A model generated the notes under the pieces. It made no database searches. It worked only from the letters and a program-made list of their open reading frames with translations, and had not been told where the DNA came from. Of a DNA stretch of 64,000 bases, positions 46,801 to 56,726 are shown one piece after another. The stretch spans positions 1 through 64,000 of the forward strand of contig CAXKVV010001023.1 of NCBI GenBank assembly GCA_964058805.1. The letters run 5' to 3'. Within the stretch, counting starts at the first letter, position 1. Each line of letters opens with the position of its first letter. Made by a program: the position numbers and the translations under genes. The DNA comes from Schoenoplectus triqueter (lineage: Eukaryota; Streptophyta; Magnoliopsida; Poales; Cyperaceae).

Positions 46801-49800
46801 TTAAACAAGCGCCGAGGCGAATGAGAATAGAACTCGAAGAAAAGGTCGTGGAGGAGACAAAGAAACTCATCGACGCCGGCTTCATACGGGAAGAAGAGAC
46901 GCCAGAATGGGTGGCTAGTATTGTCCCGGTTAAGAAGAAAAATGGGCAAATCCGCATTTGCGTGGACTTTCGGGACTTGAACAAGGCGTGTCCTAAAGAT
47001 GATTTCCCGCTCCCAGTAACCGAAATCATAATTGACCATACCTCCTCCTATGAAGTCTTCTCCTTCATGGACGGTTACGCGGGTTATAATCAAATCAAAA
47101 TGGCGCCAGAAGATGAAAGGCATACGGCATTCCGCACGCCGATTGGCATATATTGTTACAAAGTCATGCCGTTTGGGCTCAAAAATGCGGGAGCCACCTA
47201 CCAACGGGCGATGACGAAGATATTTGACGATCTGATCCACAAGATAGTCGAGTGCTATGTGGATGACCTAGTCATCAAGGCCATGTCATATGAAGAACAC
47301 CTCCAATATCTTGAGGTCGTTTTCAACCGTTTGAGAGAACATGCGCTCAAACTAAACCCGTTGAAATGCGCATTCATGGTATCTTCTGGTAAATTTCTGG
47401 GGTTTGTAGTACGCCACAGGGGAATCGAAATAGACCCGGGCAAGATCAAAGCAATCACTGAACTATCCCCGCCGAAGAATTTAAAACAATTGCGATCTTT
47501 GCAAGGGCAATTGGCGTACATCAGGCGGTTTATAGCCAATCTATCGGGTAAAATCCAACCCTTCACCCGGCTAACTAAGAAGAATATCCCGTTTAAGTGG
47601 GATGGCGAGTGCCAGCGAGCCTTTGAAGAAATCAAGACATATCTACTCAACCCTCCAGTGTTGGCGGCGCCCATACCCGGGAAGGAACTTATCCTATATA
47701 CAACTGCCCTGGATGGATCCTTGGGAGCTTTGTTGGCACAAGAAAACCAGGATGGTAATCAAAATGCGCTATATTACCTAAGTCGCATGATGGTAGGGGC
47801 AGAACACGGGTATTCACCGATCGAGAAGCATTGCCTAGCCCTAATCTTCGCGGTGAAGAAATTGAGGCACTACATGCTAGCCCATAAAATCATTTTAATA
47901 TCCAAGGTGGACCCTCTCAAATATCTGATGACTCGGCCAATGCTAACGGGGAGGCTGGCCAAGTGGGCTATCATCCTCACTGAATTCGACATCACCTATA
48001 CACCGCAAAAGGCGATAAAGGGGCAGGCGCTAGCAGATTTCCTGGCTGCACACCCGATCCAAGATGACTCCCCATTAAAATGTGACTTCCCTGATGAGGA
48101 AACCCTACATGTTGAAGAAGGAAGTCCTATATGGGAGATGTACTTTGATGGTGCTTCTTCAATCAAGCCGATCGCGGGTCCGGGAGTCCCAACTGTGCGA
48201 GCTGGCGCAGGACTAGTCTTCGTAACCCCAGAAGGCGGGATAATACGACATTCTCTGGCTTTAACTGAACCATGTACAAATAATGAAGCAGAGTATGAGG
48301 CACTCATCGCCGGACTAGAGCTATCACTGGAGCTGGAAATCAAGGCTGTGCGCATCTTTGGGGATTCACAGTTGATTATAAATCAAATAATTGGCGAATA
48401 CAAGGTCCTGAAGCCGGAACTAATACAATATCACCAGAAGGCCATGGAACTAATGAAGAAAATCCCGTACGTGTCCATCGAGAAGGTCACGAGGGCTGTA
48501 AATGGTGAAGCAGATGCGTTGGCCAAACTCGCCAAAGAGCTGGGTGAACCAACAGAGCCGGAAATCCACATCATCGTTCGTAATAGAAGGCCATTATCAT
48601 TATGTCAGACGATAGATAATGCGAATAATGAAAATACTGGGCTAGAAAAGATGGAATACCAAGAAGCAATGATAACTGAAGACGATGATTGGAGACAGCC
48701 GTTCATTGAATATTTCCGGCATGGCACCCTCCCCAAAGATAAAAGGATAGCTGATCAACTAAGAAAGCGGGTACTACGGTATGCATATGTGGGCAATACG
48801 CTATACCGTAGGTCTTACGATCAACTATGGCTAAGATGCGTATCAGGGCCTGAAGCCGGGCAGGTTATGAAAGAAGTTCATTCCGGGCTATGCGGAGCAC
48901 ATCAGTCTGGACCAAAAATGAAGTTGAAAATCAAGCGAATGGGGTATTATTGGCCCACGATGGTGGCTGATTGTGAAGAGCATGCAAAGAAGTGCCGCAT
49001 GTGCCAAATACATGGCCCTTTTATACATCAAGCGCCAAACCCGTTGCACCCCACGGTAGCATCCTGGCCATTTAATATGTGGGGCACAGACATAGTGGGG
49101 CCCATAGACCCTCCGACGTCGAGAGGTCACCGGTTCATCCTGGCGGCGACAGATTACTTTACAAAATGGGCCGAGGCCGTTCCGCTTAAAGAAGTTAAAG
49201 CATCCGATGTGGTTAAGTTCTTCAAGACGCACATCCTTTACCGATTCGGTACCCCACGACGGATAATATCCGATAACGGGACAGCCTTCAAGAGCTCCAA
49301 AGTCTATGCCCTGGCGGAGCAATTTAATATCGATTGGAGATTCTCGTCCATTTATAACCCGAGAGCCAACGGCCTGGCCGAAGCCTTTAACAAAACCCTA
49401 ATAAATATCATGAAAAAGACCGTAGACGGCAATCAACGAGACTGGGATAATCGTCTACAGGAGGCATTATGGGCTTATCGGACCACGTACCGAACGCCTA
49501 CGCAAGCTACCCCGTATTCTCTGGCTTTTGGGGTTGAAGCCGTTCTCCCTCTTGAGGTGGAATTACCATCATTGCGGGTGGCTATGCAAAATGATATGAC
49601 CATGGACGAATGCCAACAACTCAGATTGGACGAGTTGGATGCCATGGATGAGAAGAGACTGATAGCCCAGCAGAACCTCGAAATATATCAGGCAAAAATG
49701 GCAAGGGCATATGACAAAATGGCGCGAGTCAGGGCATTTCAACAAGGGGAGCTTGTTCTTGTCCTTAAGAGGCCGATTATTGGCCGGCACATCGGCCCGA

Positions 49801-49937
49801 AATTCTCTCCGAATTGGGAAGGGCCATATGTAATTGAGAAGGTATACGAGGGCGGCGCATACCAACTCATAGACCATGAAGGTGAAAGGCCCATGCCACC
49901 GATTAATGGGCGATATCTGAAGAAGTACTACACATAG
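40851..49937 (+). CDS. Gag-pol polyprotein of the Tat/Ogre-like element (single ORF, 3028 residues)
   Basis: The frame is open from 40812, but the ATG at 40851 directly after a likely splice acceptor is the better start. From 40851: a basic, Pro/Gln-rich N-terminus; gag domain about 527-660; C-x2-H-x4-H-x4-C box at 802-815; aspartic protease with DAGSS (1167-1171); a second copy of the gag-tail module with its own box at 1628-1641; reverse transcriptase about 2020-2200 with YVDD (2136-2139); a first RNase H about 2247-2370; a second RNase H about 2427-2590 with FDGASS, NNEAEYEA, GDSQL and NGEADALA; integrase with a zinc-binding lead-in near 2676 and D2747, D2808, E2844 (35 residues between the last two). 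It ends in GPYVIEKV..GRYLKKYYT. Ogre-type elements usually separate protease and RT by an intron or stop; here there is no break. No inactivating change was seen. Confidence 0.93.
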   Translation: MAYFGNFNLAPYTVMPAQSPEGKLFMFFGTIPQELTIYGPAPVAALTPATVQISIQDEEEESITLTPKGISNNIMASPTASPKRRRRPSKKMASKAAAQTARDSQASRKRALDAYQNQLVARPAVPVSNKFTALRIVAKNSATGQLRQAWEVPKPTPRPTQRPQRRQDKSQTPAEAIYKAHRALKQRKSVKNARSRRYVSRPNQSQGMAQPQAIASTPNPRRSIPKATPSTQQVWVPKGSQPTKPQSQAQPSKAGRSNAPPESVFNRLGQKSVFSRLGSRIPLNNLKITAPDQAKKKRRIARYEEHFSVNTISISYDTDPDTDGEVNMVQDDQSPPNQAHVTNTNKNNGRKGRPPKRVNPEGNSREGEDHNENPDLFDNEDDVEARPEMPIDEIEILKGHIEARDEELIRQRELIATMLKQNEELIKAVKSLQESQDANFKAGSSRQEGVHSTKSNHKGKQPVDSKPHPHRTIEVEAEPTGISRKEIQAMIAQQMQIAGGGYAIPPVKNCGHPYPAIYDLEEYPKGYVIPRFRTFSGEGNKDLNPEQHLAHFVASCGNTGGNDALLLRQFPQSLVGTAFQWYYSLENNSIRTWDEMADSFRARFVMVSDKINIADLASTKPKKGESMTDFINRWRNLSIKCDRTLTEDEAVNLIMKNIDGWMGMLLGVTKVNTFKDLLRSVSNMERMSPHTMPNFMNNRPQRGARAETKVAFTSLKDKMVANTDTQGGSSGTNGNNYNKGPRPNPGGSSRSFESLKQKKSKPYSFRKDKVAQIFRGALKNGLTLPASKRPEDADKSDEPNFCPYHRIIGHSIEDCWVFKDWVEKAYKNGEITLPKGFLQSPSAHEQANTISHEEEKVPGQLSEDQEEQWTTHLSKKSIKMLKALKKEPGMKWKDDITPVVPPKPRVYYKVDQSQDQVLKKKKKHRNNKSRKNKIEEYEQGSPEAITLQHFISKEDWEKLTLGQKEENIDEEVNKEESEEIWGASCNMVYSSHDEDMPTLEEMFFPNDEGEASTSGTKNEECKAVLRSGTYIPERQAPKDSDKGKDKVQNKGKEVENPSKNPEKTRSTGEEYNVLAHLRKIPALLSIFDALMMSQDLREVLIQALQDPEKYKSYFVEQNMQEALFTAKRAACINFTDDDLLIGTVDHNRPLYITGNCGGQKIGRILVDAGSSINIMPLKTLKTIALDVKNLSDEKVIIHGFNQNSQKALGAITLNLQCRSLRAPTKFYVIDAETSYRALLGRPWLHSNQVIPSTLHQCLKYIENGKQKRIDGDVKPFRVHEIKFNDAQYFLPKSAVAPSRPITKVGQKPFNKGPKFDTSSGEEEEVKFNIKPRGARAQRPGRKSGEEATFCFKQVAAYKAQIKPSEINASDSEEEVIFNFNPANTPQIQIIEATSGEDSEDSNNSGDTTSGEESGHDRQPWEEESDEEIIYHILKKPYKGPETDNESEESYMINTGPGSGRDNPVRPRPINEERSWRENFEGRVWNAIDEIRHQVENNRREVSEQWEVMQDIKTQHNEIMIMIENLQTAIYNSELLKEMTSEPRSGTPERQAPDSSKRVIVIVDESKGEETKAKQPTVMQTLKVKKSKPYSFLKNKTARIFEQALKSGLTLPVCKRPADIERASEGEFCPYHRILGHTIEECWVFKDLIEEGHRNGTIQLPKSFQQDPAPHNSNSKGKGVAYTISHTPVPSKPKVARRKPIKEIYRSNSVMNIEIEEEMAALEITVVPERHFKDLIPREVNHIQTLKTFVVPAKVERIKGKTIIHKAIIFYQSDSTQSLKNPDHNTWKKWVIEQESENATSGDAAFHPFGKELYKLAKRAKCLRDISKAEAKRFDELWNGGQNKVLGLDGKIKYTRGLGYDCDNAACFEGSLNEYRMKESCCMTSVEMLDNETEEDNTPVLKNALKQLEKEPNTVDELAEINLGTKEDPRPTFISASLPEEVADRLKTFLRSYMDCFAWSYKEMPGLDPNVAVHYLKIDPTFKPIKQAPRRMRIELEEKVVEETKKLIDAGFIREEETPEWVASIVPVKKKNGQIRICVDFRDLNKACPKDDFPLPVTEIIIDHTSSYEVFSFMDGYAGYNQIKMAPEDERHTAFRTPIGIYCYKVMPFGLKNAGATYQRAMTKIFDDLIHKIVECYVDDLVIKAMSYEEHLQYLEVVFNRLREHALKLNPLKCAFMVSSGKFLGFVVRHRGIEIDPGKIKAITELSPPKNLKQLRSLQGQLAYIRRFIANLSGKIQPFTRLTKKNIPFKWDGECQRAFEEIKTYLLNPPVLAAPIPGKELILYTTALDGSLGALLAQENQDGNQNALYYLSRMMVGAEHGYSPIEKHCLALIFAVKKLRHYMLAHKIILISKVDPLKYLMTRPMLTGRLAKWAIILTEFDITYTPQKAIKGQALADFLAAHPIQDDSPLKCDFPDEETLHVEEGSPIWEMYFDGASSIKPIAGPGVPTVRAGAGLVFVTPEGGIIRHSLALTEPCTNNEAEYEALIAGLELSLELEIKAVRIFGDSQLIINQIIGEYKVLKPELIQYHQKAMELMKKIPYVSIEKVTRAVNGEADALAKLAKELGEPTEPEIHIIVRNRRPLSLCQTIDNANNENTGLEKMEYQEAMITEDDDWRQPFIEYFRHGTLPKDKRIADQLRKRVLRYAYVGNTLYRRSYDQLWLRCVSGPEAGQVMKEVHSGLCGAHQSGPKMKLKIKRMGYYWPTMVADCEEHAKKCRMCQIHGPFIHQAPNPLHPTVASWPFNMWGTDIVGPIDPPTSRGHRFILAATDYFTKWAEAVPLKEVKASDVVKFFKTHILYRFGTPRRIISDNGTAFKSSKVYALAEQFNIDWRFSSIYNPRANGLAEAFNKTLINIMKKTVDGNQRDWDNRLQEALWAYRTTYRTPTQATPYSLAFGVEAVLPLEVELPSLRVAMQNDMTMDECQQLRLDELDAMDEKRLIAQQNLEIYQAKMARAYDKMARVRAFQQGELVLVLKRPIIGRHIGPKFSPNWEGPYVIEKVYEGGAYQLIDHEGERPMPPINGRYLKKYYT

Positions 49938-50617
49938 CCCGGAGCGGGGCCGACAGAGTAGTATCTATTGTAAATAAATAAGGAGGGAATAAGTGTTCGT
50001 TTACACACACGTGCACGAAACACAAACCCATGTCTAACCTCCACTTTTGCATATAAAATCCCAAAAACCCTACTTGTGCATATGTAAATAGAATGCATCC
50101 AAAAATCCAAAAACACACAAACACATTTAGCCCTATAAAAATAAAAAATATAGGATAAGAGAATTCAACGCCAAAACCACGCGAGAATGTAAGGCGAGAG
50201 CTTTGGTGTTTGGGCCCATAATACAAATACCACTGGGTTTGTCCATTTGATACAGAATAAACACAAAAATGGGCAGGGTTTGCAGTTTGTCCCTCAAACT
50301 ATCTGTTGCCCAATGACGAAAGTTGCTCATATTGGTCGCCCGCGGCGCAAGCCAAGGGATAGGTCGAGCAAATTGGTGGCTAGTAAATAGTCGCTTCCGA
50401 GGGCATATAAATAAATAACTCTCGTATTATTAGTAGCATGTATCACTAATAACAAAATTTGCCCTCTTCTAATAAAATAAATGGATATATATGTAAAACA
50501 ATAAAAACCTATTTTCATACTCATAAAAAAAAAATGATAAAAAAAAATATAATAATAAAATCATTTTCAATAAGGGGTTGCCACCTTTGTCCCCGACACC
50601 ACGAGTGTTATACAAAG

Positions 50618-51083
50618 CCAGGTTGGGTGCATTCATCCGTAAAAGCACCACACGCCCGAAGAAATGGTGTGTCATAATCCCACGACATATCATGGAGGGG
50701 TCAGATCAAGGGTTTACGCTTGTACCCGACATTTCATGTTAAACAAAGCGGCTCGCTTAAAGAAGTGACTCAGGTCATGGAGAGCGGACCTACCCGATGA
50801 AAGCCTGTCTCGCAGGGATGCGTGATGGATGTTTGAGGGTAGCTAAAATATAAAAAACCAGGTTGGGTACATTCATCCGTAAAAGTACCACACGCCCAAG
50901 GAGGTGATCTGTTTCTAATCCCAAAATAGGTCATGGAGGGGTCAGACTAAGGGTTTATGCTTTCGCCCGACATTCAGTGTCAAATAAAGTAATTCGCTTA
51001 AAGAAGTGACTCAGGTCATGGAGAGCGGACCTACCCGATGAAAGCCTATCTCGCAGGGATGCGTGATGGATGTTTGAGGGTAG
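50618..51083 (+). repeat. Direct repeat of about 225 bp in the 3' tail
   Basis: The copies at 50618-50842 and 50858-51083 both begin CCAGGTTGGGT and end GATGTTTGAGGGTAG. The 3' halves (from AAAGAAGTGACTCAGG) are nearly identical and the 5' halves are more diverged. Both contain GGAGGGGTCAGA and a CCCGACATT block. Confidence 0.85.
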
Positions 51084-51879
51084 TACCCCCACAAAACAAA
51101 TTGAGTGGAGATGAGTGAATGTGAGTTTCCACTTCCGCACGCAACGGTGCACAAATGAGGGGAGAGTGGGTGAGCTTCCACAAATAAATGTCAACTAAGT
51201 ATACAAGGAGCATCCACAAAATGGTGTTATCAATTGCATCCATAATCCAATTGATACTGGTAAGTTTATCCATCAGTAATAAAGGGATAAACGGGTTTAT
51301 TCTGTACCCGGCCTAGAGGTCAATACAGACAGGTTCGGTATCCGTAAAATACCACGGTTGCTTCAGTTCTGTATTATAATAAATAAAGAGAAGCTATGTA
51401 TAGAATAAGTGCAATAGGGTGCTGTAAAGTTTTCCCTTTTTCTATTTTTTGTACTTAGATGCTATGTGAAAATAAAAGCAGCTGTATTAGGCACTTTTGC
51501 AACTAAGATTGAGAGTGTAAAATGTAAAGAGCTTATGAAAAATCTCCTATACTGCGAAAGAAGAGATGAGAAAATAGCAAAGCAGGTGATCAGCATCCCC
51601 AACAGTGAAAGAAAGAGAAAGAAAGCGAAATAAGGTAGCCAAGAGATGCTACCTTTACCTATCCCCATAGTGGCTGAAGCAGGTAGCTCAGCAGGAGGCT
51701 GAGTACATGCACTATTATCCCACGAGCGAGAGGCTGAGAGGACAGGCCCCACCATGTTGCGCTCATGAGAAGAATCTGATTAAAGGAAAATCTATCGAAG
51801 TCTAGCCTGAACCCGAGGAGGAGAGAGGTGTGTCGAATATGTGCACCAAAGCAGGCCCTTCAATTTGCCAAATTCTTCA

Positions 51880-51904
51880 GGACCCGCTTTGGTGGGTGGC
51901 TCTT
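51880..51904 (+). other. Polypurine-tract region before the 3' LTR
   Basis: CCCGCTTTGGTGGGTGG followed by CTCTT abuts the LTR start TGTTTACC at 51905. The same block, 21 of 24 bases alike, precedes the diverged LTR at 25693. This conservation supports a role in plus-strand priming, although it is G/T-rich rather than a pure purine run. Confidence 0.6.
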
Positions 51905-54900
51905 TGTTTACCCCTGAAAGGATGAAGGAAGAAATACAGGAGAAAAAGCCAAGATCAAACCCTAAGAGCTGAAGCAGTATAATCCCTATGCCACATGAAA
52001 TGATGTCAATGCCAAGCTAGCATTTTGATGCAACTAGTCATGAGAAATTTCAAATGTGATTTTGCTTTCAAGGCTGACCGGGTGCCAAAGCTGTGAGCAA
52101 CCACCTAACCATGCTTTGATTTGTGTCAATTACTGATAAGTAGTCAGTTCTTTGACCAAGTCACCCTCATGTTAAGGGATTGAAAGTCAATTTCACAAGA
52201 CTGATCAGGTGCCAAAGCTGAGAGCAACCACCTGATCAAGTCTAGATTTGTATTAATTGCTGATAAGTAGTCAGCATTTGATCAAATCAAGCCCTAATGA
52301 ATATCAATATAAATCTAATTGGTATTTAGTTAGGGTGGTTTCTGCAAGAGAGAGGTAATTGGCAGAGACATTGAGCTACAATTGAGATCAGGGATTAATC
52401 CATAAAGAATAATAGGGTTTTATGAATAAAAGAATTTTTAATTCAGAGAAGGAGGGGTAAAAATGGAATTAAAAATTACAGGGATGATCATCATGAATTT
52501 AGGGATTTTTGGTGAAAATTTCATGATTTTTGGATAAGTGGAGCTATTAAAATAAATTCAGGGAAAATAAAGGCAGAATAAATGAATTAATCAAAGGCTG
52601 AGATTTGATCAGAGCAGTTCTGGGTGCAAGTGGGGGATAACAGCAGCTCTGGGTACAAACTGGGTACAAGAAACACAAGAGGCATAAAATAATCAAAGAG
52701 AGAGGGTGTGCCACGTGGCAGCCTCTCATTGGGCCATGTCAGCAAGTGGGCCCCACCCAGGTATGAGTCACTGACAGGTGGGCCCCACCTAAGTGCCACG
52801 TGGCAGACAGCCAATGGGCCACCTCATCACCCTAATGCCACATGGCACCATACCAGTGGTCCACTACACTCCCTCTGTGCCACACGGCACAACCAGGGGA
52901 GGCCACCTCATTCAGCTTATGCCACATGGCATGTTCCTATAAGGCCACCTCAGCAGTTGATTAACAGGTCATTAATGCTAAAGGGGAGTGCTTAACCTAG
53001 CAACCAATCATGACAAGCCAACTCAGCATGATTAATGCTAATCTGTGAATTAATCAATTAATAATCATCTCTGTAAGCCTAGACACAATAGACTTACAAG
53101 TGGGACCCTATTGTCAGGTTTATGAATCAGAGGAGCATGAGCTGTTATGTGAACCAAGCCCATTCAGATAAAGCCGCAATTCAAATAAAAAGGAAAGAAA
53201 GGAAGTATGCACCTGACCCTTGCGCACCATCCCTCTGACTGTGGGCCCCACTCTGCTGCGGCTCACATGCGCCGAGACCGGCCCCCCCGGAGGCGCTTTC
53301 TTCTTCCCTTCCTCCTCTTCTTCTTTTTCTTCCGCGCGACTGGCCGAGAGGCGCCATGGTTGAGTAGGTTAGAGATAGCGGAATCCTTCAAATTCATTCG
53401 ATAGGAAGGTGCATATTATTGATTAGAACATGTATCAAGCATGAATTTTAAGGAATATGAAAAGGATAAAGAGAATTGTGCTGAGACAGTCAATGAGATC
53501 AAAATTGGGATTGACCTTTGCAAGCTTGTAAAAGTGAAATTAATTGAACAAGCAGCTTTCTTTCACCAAGGCGATGCCCTCTGGATGCAAAGATAATACC
53601 CTTTGAAGCCTTGCAATAGTATTCCACTAGATCACCAATCGGGTAAAAGGCAGCAAGCTCAAATTCAATAGTAGGGAGTAGAGACAATGCAAAGAACAAG
53701 GTGGATCAACTACTGAGTCTAATAGGAGGCTAAGAGAGCTTGCAATTGGATGAATTGATGAGTAAGGTAATGGCAATGGTAATTGAGTGAAAATCGGGCT
53801 CAAATGGAGAAATGGAGATTTTTCACTGTACAGAGGCTTTTATAGTGTTTCAGAGAGCTCCCTGGTGATTGCCAAGAGTGGAGAAGGTTCTAGAACAGTC
53901 CAGAAGTGAGTGATGGTTAGTTGATATGGAGAGTGGCAAAAGAGTGAATAAAAGAACCTTTGTAACTAACTCAAACGGCTTAACCACTGACAGCCAACTC
54001 AATTGAGTAATTAGAAAGCACAAATACATCCTAACCATTGATCTAAACTGAACCAAAGGTGGAGATTGAATCCAAGCCGTGATCCAAGTGCTAATCACCC
54101 AACCAATCACCATTTAGCAAATTACACACTTCTAGCCTATATAAACTGAATTGGAAAACACAGAAGGGGTCTCTGGTAGAAGCTAGAAAATCTTAATAGT
54201 TGAAAGAGAGAGTCAATTGATAACCAGCAAAGAAGAATCAAGAAAAAGCAAGGAAAAGCAATTGGATTAATTGATAGTAGACTTAGTCTCTCAATTCAAT
54301 TCACTTTGCAGCTTCTAGGAGATCCAGTCATCATTTGCAAGCTTGATTAGGTACTGCTATCGAATTTATAGTGTAATTGAGAATGATTTTTGTGAATTGT
54401 GCAATAAGCTTAATTCTTGCATTAAGCAATCAATGGATTTGTGATTTTTCATTCAATTTCATTTCTTTATATTTGATTCCTGTCTCTTTTCACATTTGTT
54501 GCTTTTAAAACTCAGTTTTTAGATCAATTTCAAGAATTGCCAGAATGGCATATGAAATTAGTTATGAAACTTGAATAATTAAAGACTTAAGCTTCTAGTT
54601 TGAATTTCATGTCACTGTTATATCTCATTTCTATTGTCTGGTCACACAATTGAGATTGGTAGTAGAGTTAAGCAACTCTCCCATTCATCGCTGGAAATTC
54701 GATCCTATGTCACAGTGAATCAATAGCAGGATTCGTGTTATCCTCTTGATTCCATTGCTTGAGTGATTGATAAAGCACTTACAAGTAACTCAAGATGCAA
54801 GAAAAGCAACTTAACTGCAGGCAACTCGGTGTATATCTTTTGAACGAACACGGCCGGTACCGCACCGAGTAACACCGAGGTGGATAGGGCTATATACAAC

Positions 54901-56684
54901 GAATTCAGAAAAAATCAAACTTGCAAACATGATCAGGAAGCATAGACGATCAACAACAGGAAGTTAATTGCAAGAATTATTGACTAATTGAGTTGAATTT
55001 GCGATTAGAAACTCAATCGGTACCAAACTGAGACTGTACCGGAAAATGGTACCTCTATACACGATGAATCACCGTATCGATCTTCAATCAGATGTGACAG
55101 AGAGGTTCTTGGTAATGAGGCGATGCTACTAGGTCCATCTGATCGGAAGGGCGGAGCTCCGGTCACCGGTAACGACTTCCAGTGCGAATCTCAACAGGGT
55201 GGTCAACAGAGCAGTCAAAGGGACAGACGCGCACGAGTATTGATGTATAAACACGAGTATTGACGCACACACGCGAATCTTGAGGAGATCGGACGATTAG
55301 AATAAAATGATGTTTTAAATAAAGATGCAGAATGAATCTGGGCCTTATATCTTGTATGGTTTAATCTTGAGGCGGATCCAGCGGCCCAGATAAGAACAGA
55401 GTTAAATGAAAGATGATCGCTAATCTTGGAGTAGATCTGACGGCCCAGATTAGGCCCAGTAATTAAATAATAACAGAATAGTAATAATATAGAATAAATA
55501 AATGATTTGAAAATGCTCCTGAACTCCAAATTAACTCAAATTTGTTTCTAAAATTTTCTTATTTTCCATACTATTTTTCTATACAATAATATTCCAGTTT
55601 TAAAAATATAATCATGATAAAACAATTTAAAAGCAAAATACATTACATATATTGATATAGTTGACCTAGCTTTGACTTGTCATTTTAAATACTATAAAAA
55701 TTCCAAAAATATAAATAAAAATCATAAATAATAACTAGATATATTTTAGTGATTTTTCAAGTGATTTTCCATGAAATAATAATAATGATAGTAATATACT
55801 ATAATAAATAATGAGATTAGCTATATTCTTTGATAAATAAAAAAAATAAAAATATATAATAATAATAATAGATATTATATTGATATTTTCTGTAAAAAGA
55901 ATAATAAAAATAAATAGCACAAAATATACAAAATATACTACTATGGTAATGAATAGTATGAATACATTTTCTTTTATAATAAAAAAAATGATAATATAGT
56001 TTTATAATATGAATTGTATTTCTTTTGTTATTTCTATACAAATATACAATAAAAATACTTTTGATGAATAAAATGAAATAAAAATAATAGTTGTAATAAA
56101 AGTATAATAAATTTCATCTCTTATAGCTATTTTTTTTAACTAATAATAGTAATAATAAAAAAATCTTATATTTTTCTGTAGATAATAAATAGAAATAATA
56201 AAAATAGATATAATGAATAGTATAATAAATAGGATAGAATATTAGTAAATGATTTCTTTTTAGCTATTATAGATATTAAAAATAAAACAAAACAAAAAAA
56301 AAATAAATAAAAGTAATAATAGTAAAATAGTATAGCTAACCACCTTTTAATTTTGTAAATAATTCTTACATAATGAATAGTATTACAATATAATAGAATA
56401 TAATAACAAAATTCCATTACTTTAGTTATTATAAGCAGTTTGAAAATATAAATAAAAAACATAGCTATCTTACTTTCCATTATTTTTGTAAGTGATTTTC
56501 TACAGAATAAATAGAGTTTAGAAATAATAAAAATAAAATTTTACTATTTTAGCCATTATAAAAATCCCAAAAATATTAATAGCTACTCCTTTTCCTATTA
56601 TTTTTGTAAATAATTTTCTACATAGATAAATAGAGTTTAAGAAATAAAAATAATAGTAATAAAAAAATAATAATAGTAATAAGA

Positions 56685-56726
<42 letters not shown>

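Larger units (their letters stand above)
49938..51904 (+). other. 3' non-coding tail of the gypsy element
   Basis: Two kilobases between the pol stop and the 3' LTR. No convincing sense or antisense ORF was found; the minus-strand frames (for example 49903-50226) show no domain. It holds a duplicated block (50618-51083) and the polypurine tract region at its end. Confidence 0.7.

Noticed and set aside
49903..51904. Env-like or antisense ORF downstream of pol
   Set aside because: Frames there are short, without signal peptide plus anchor or known domain.
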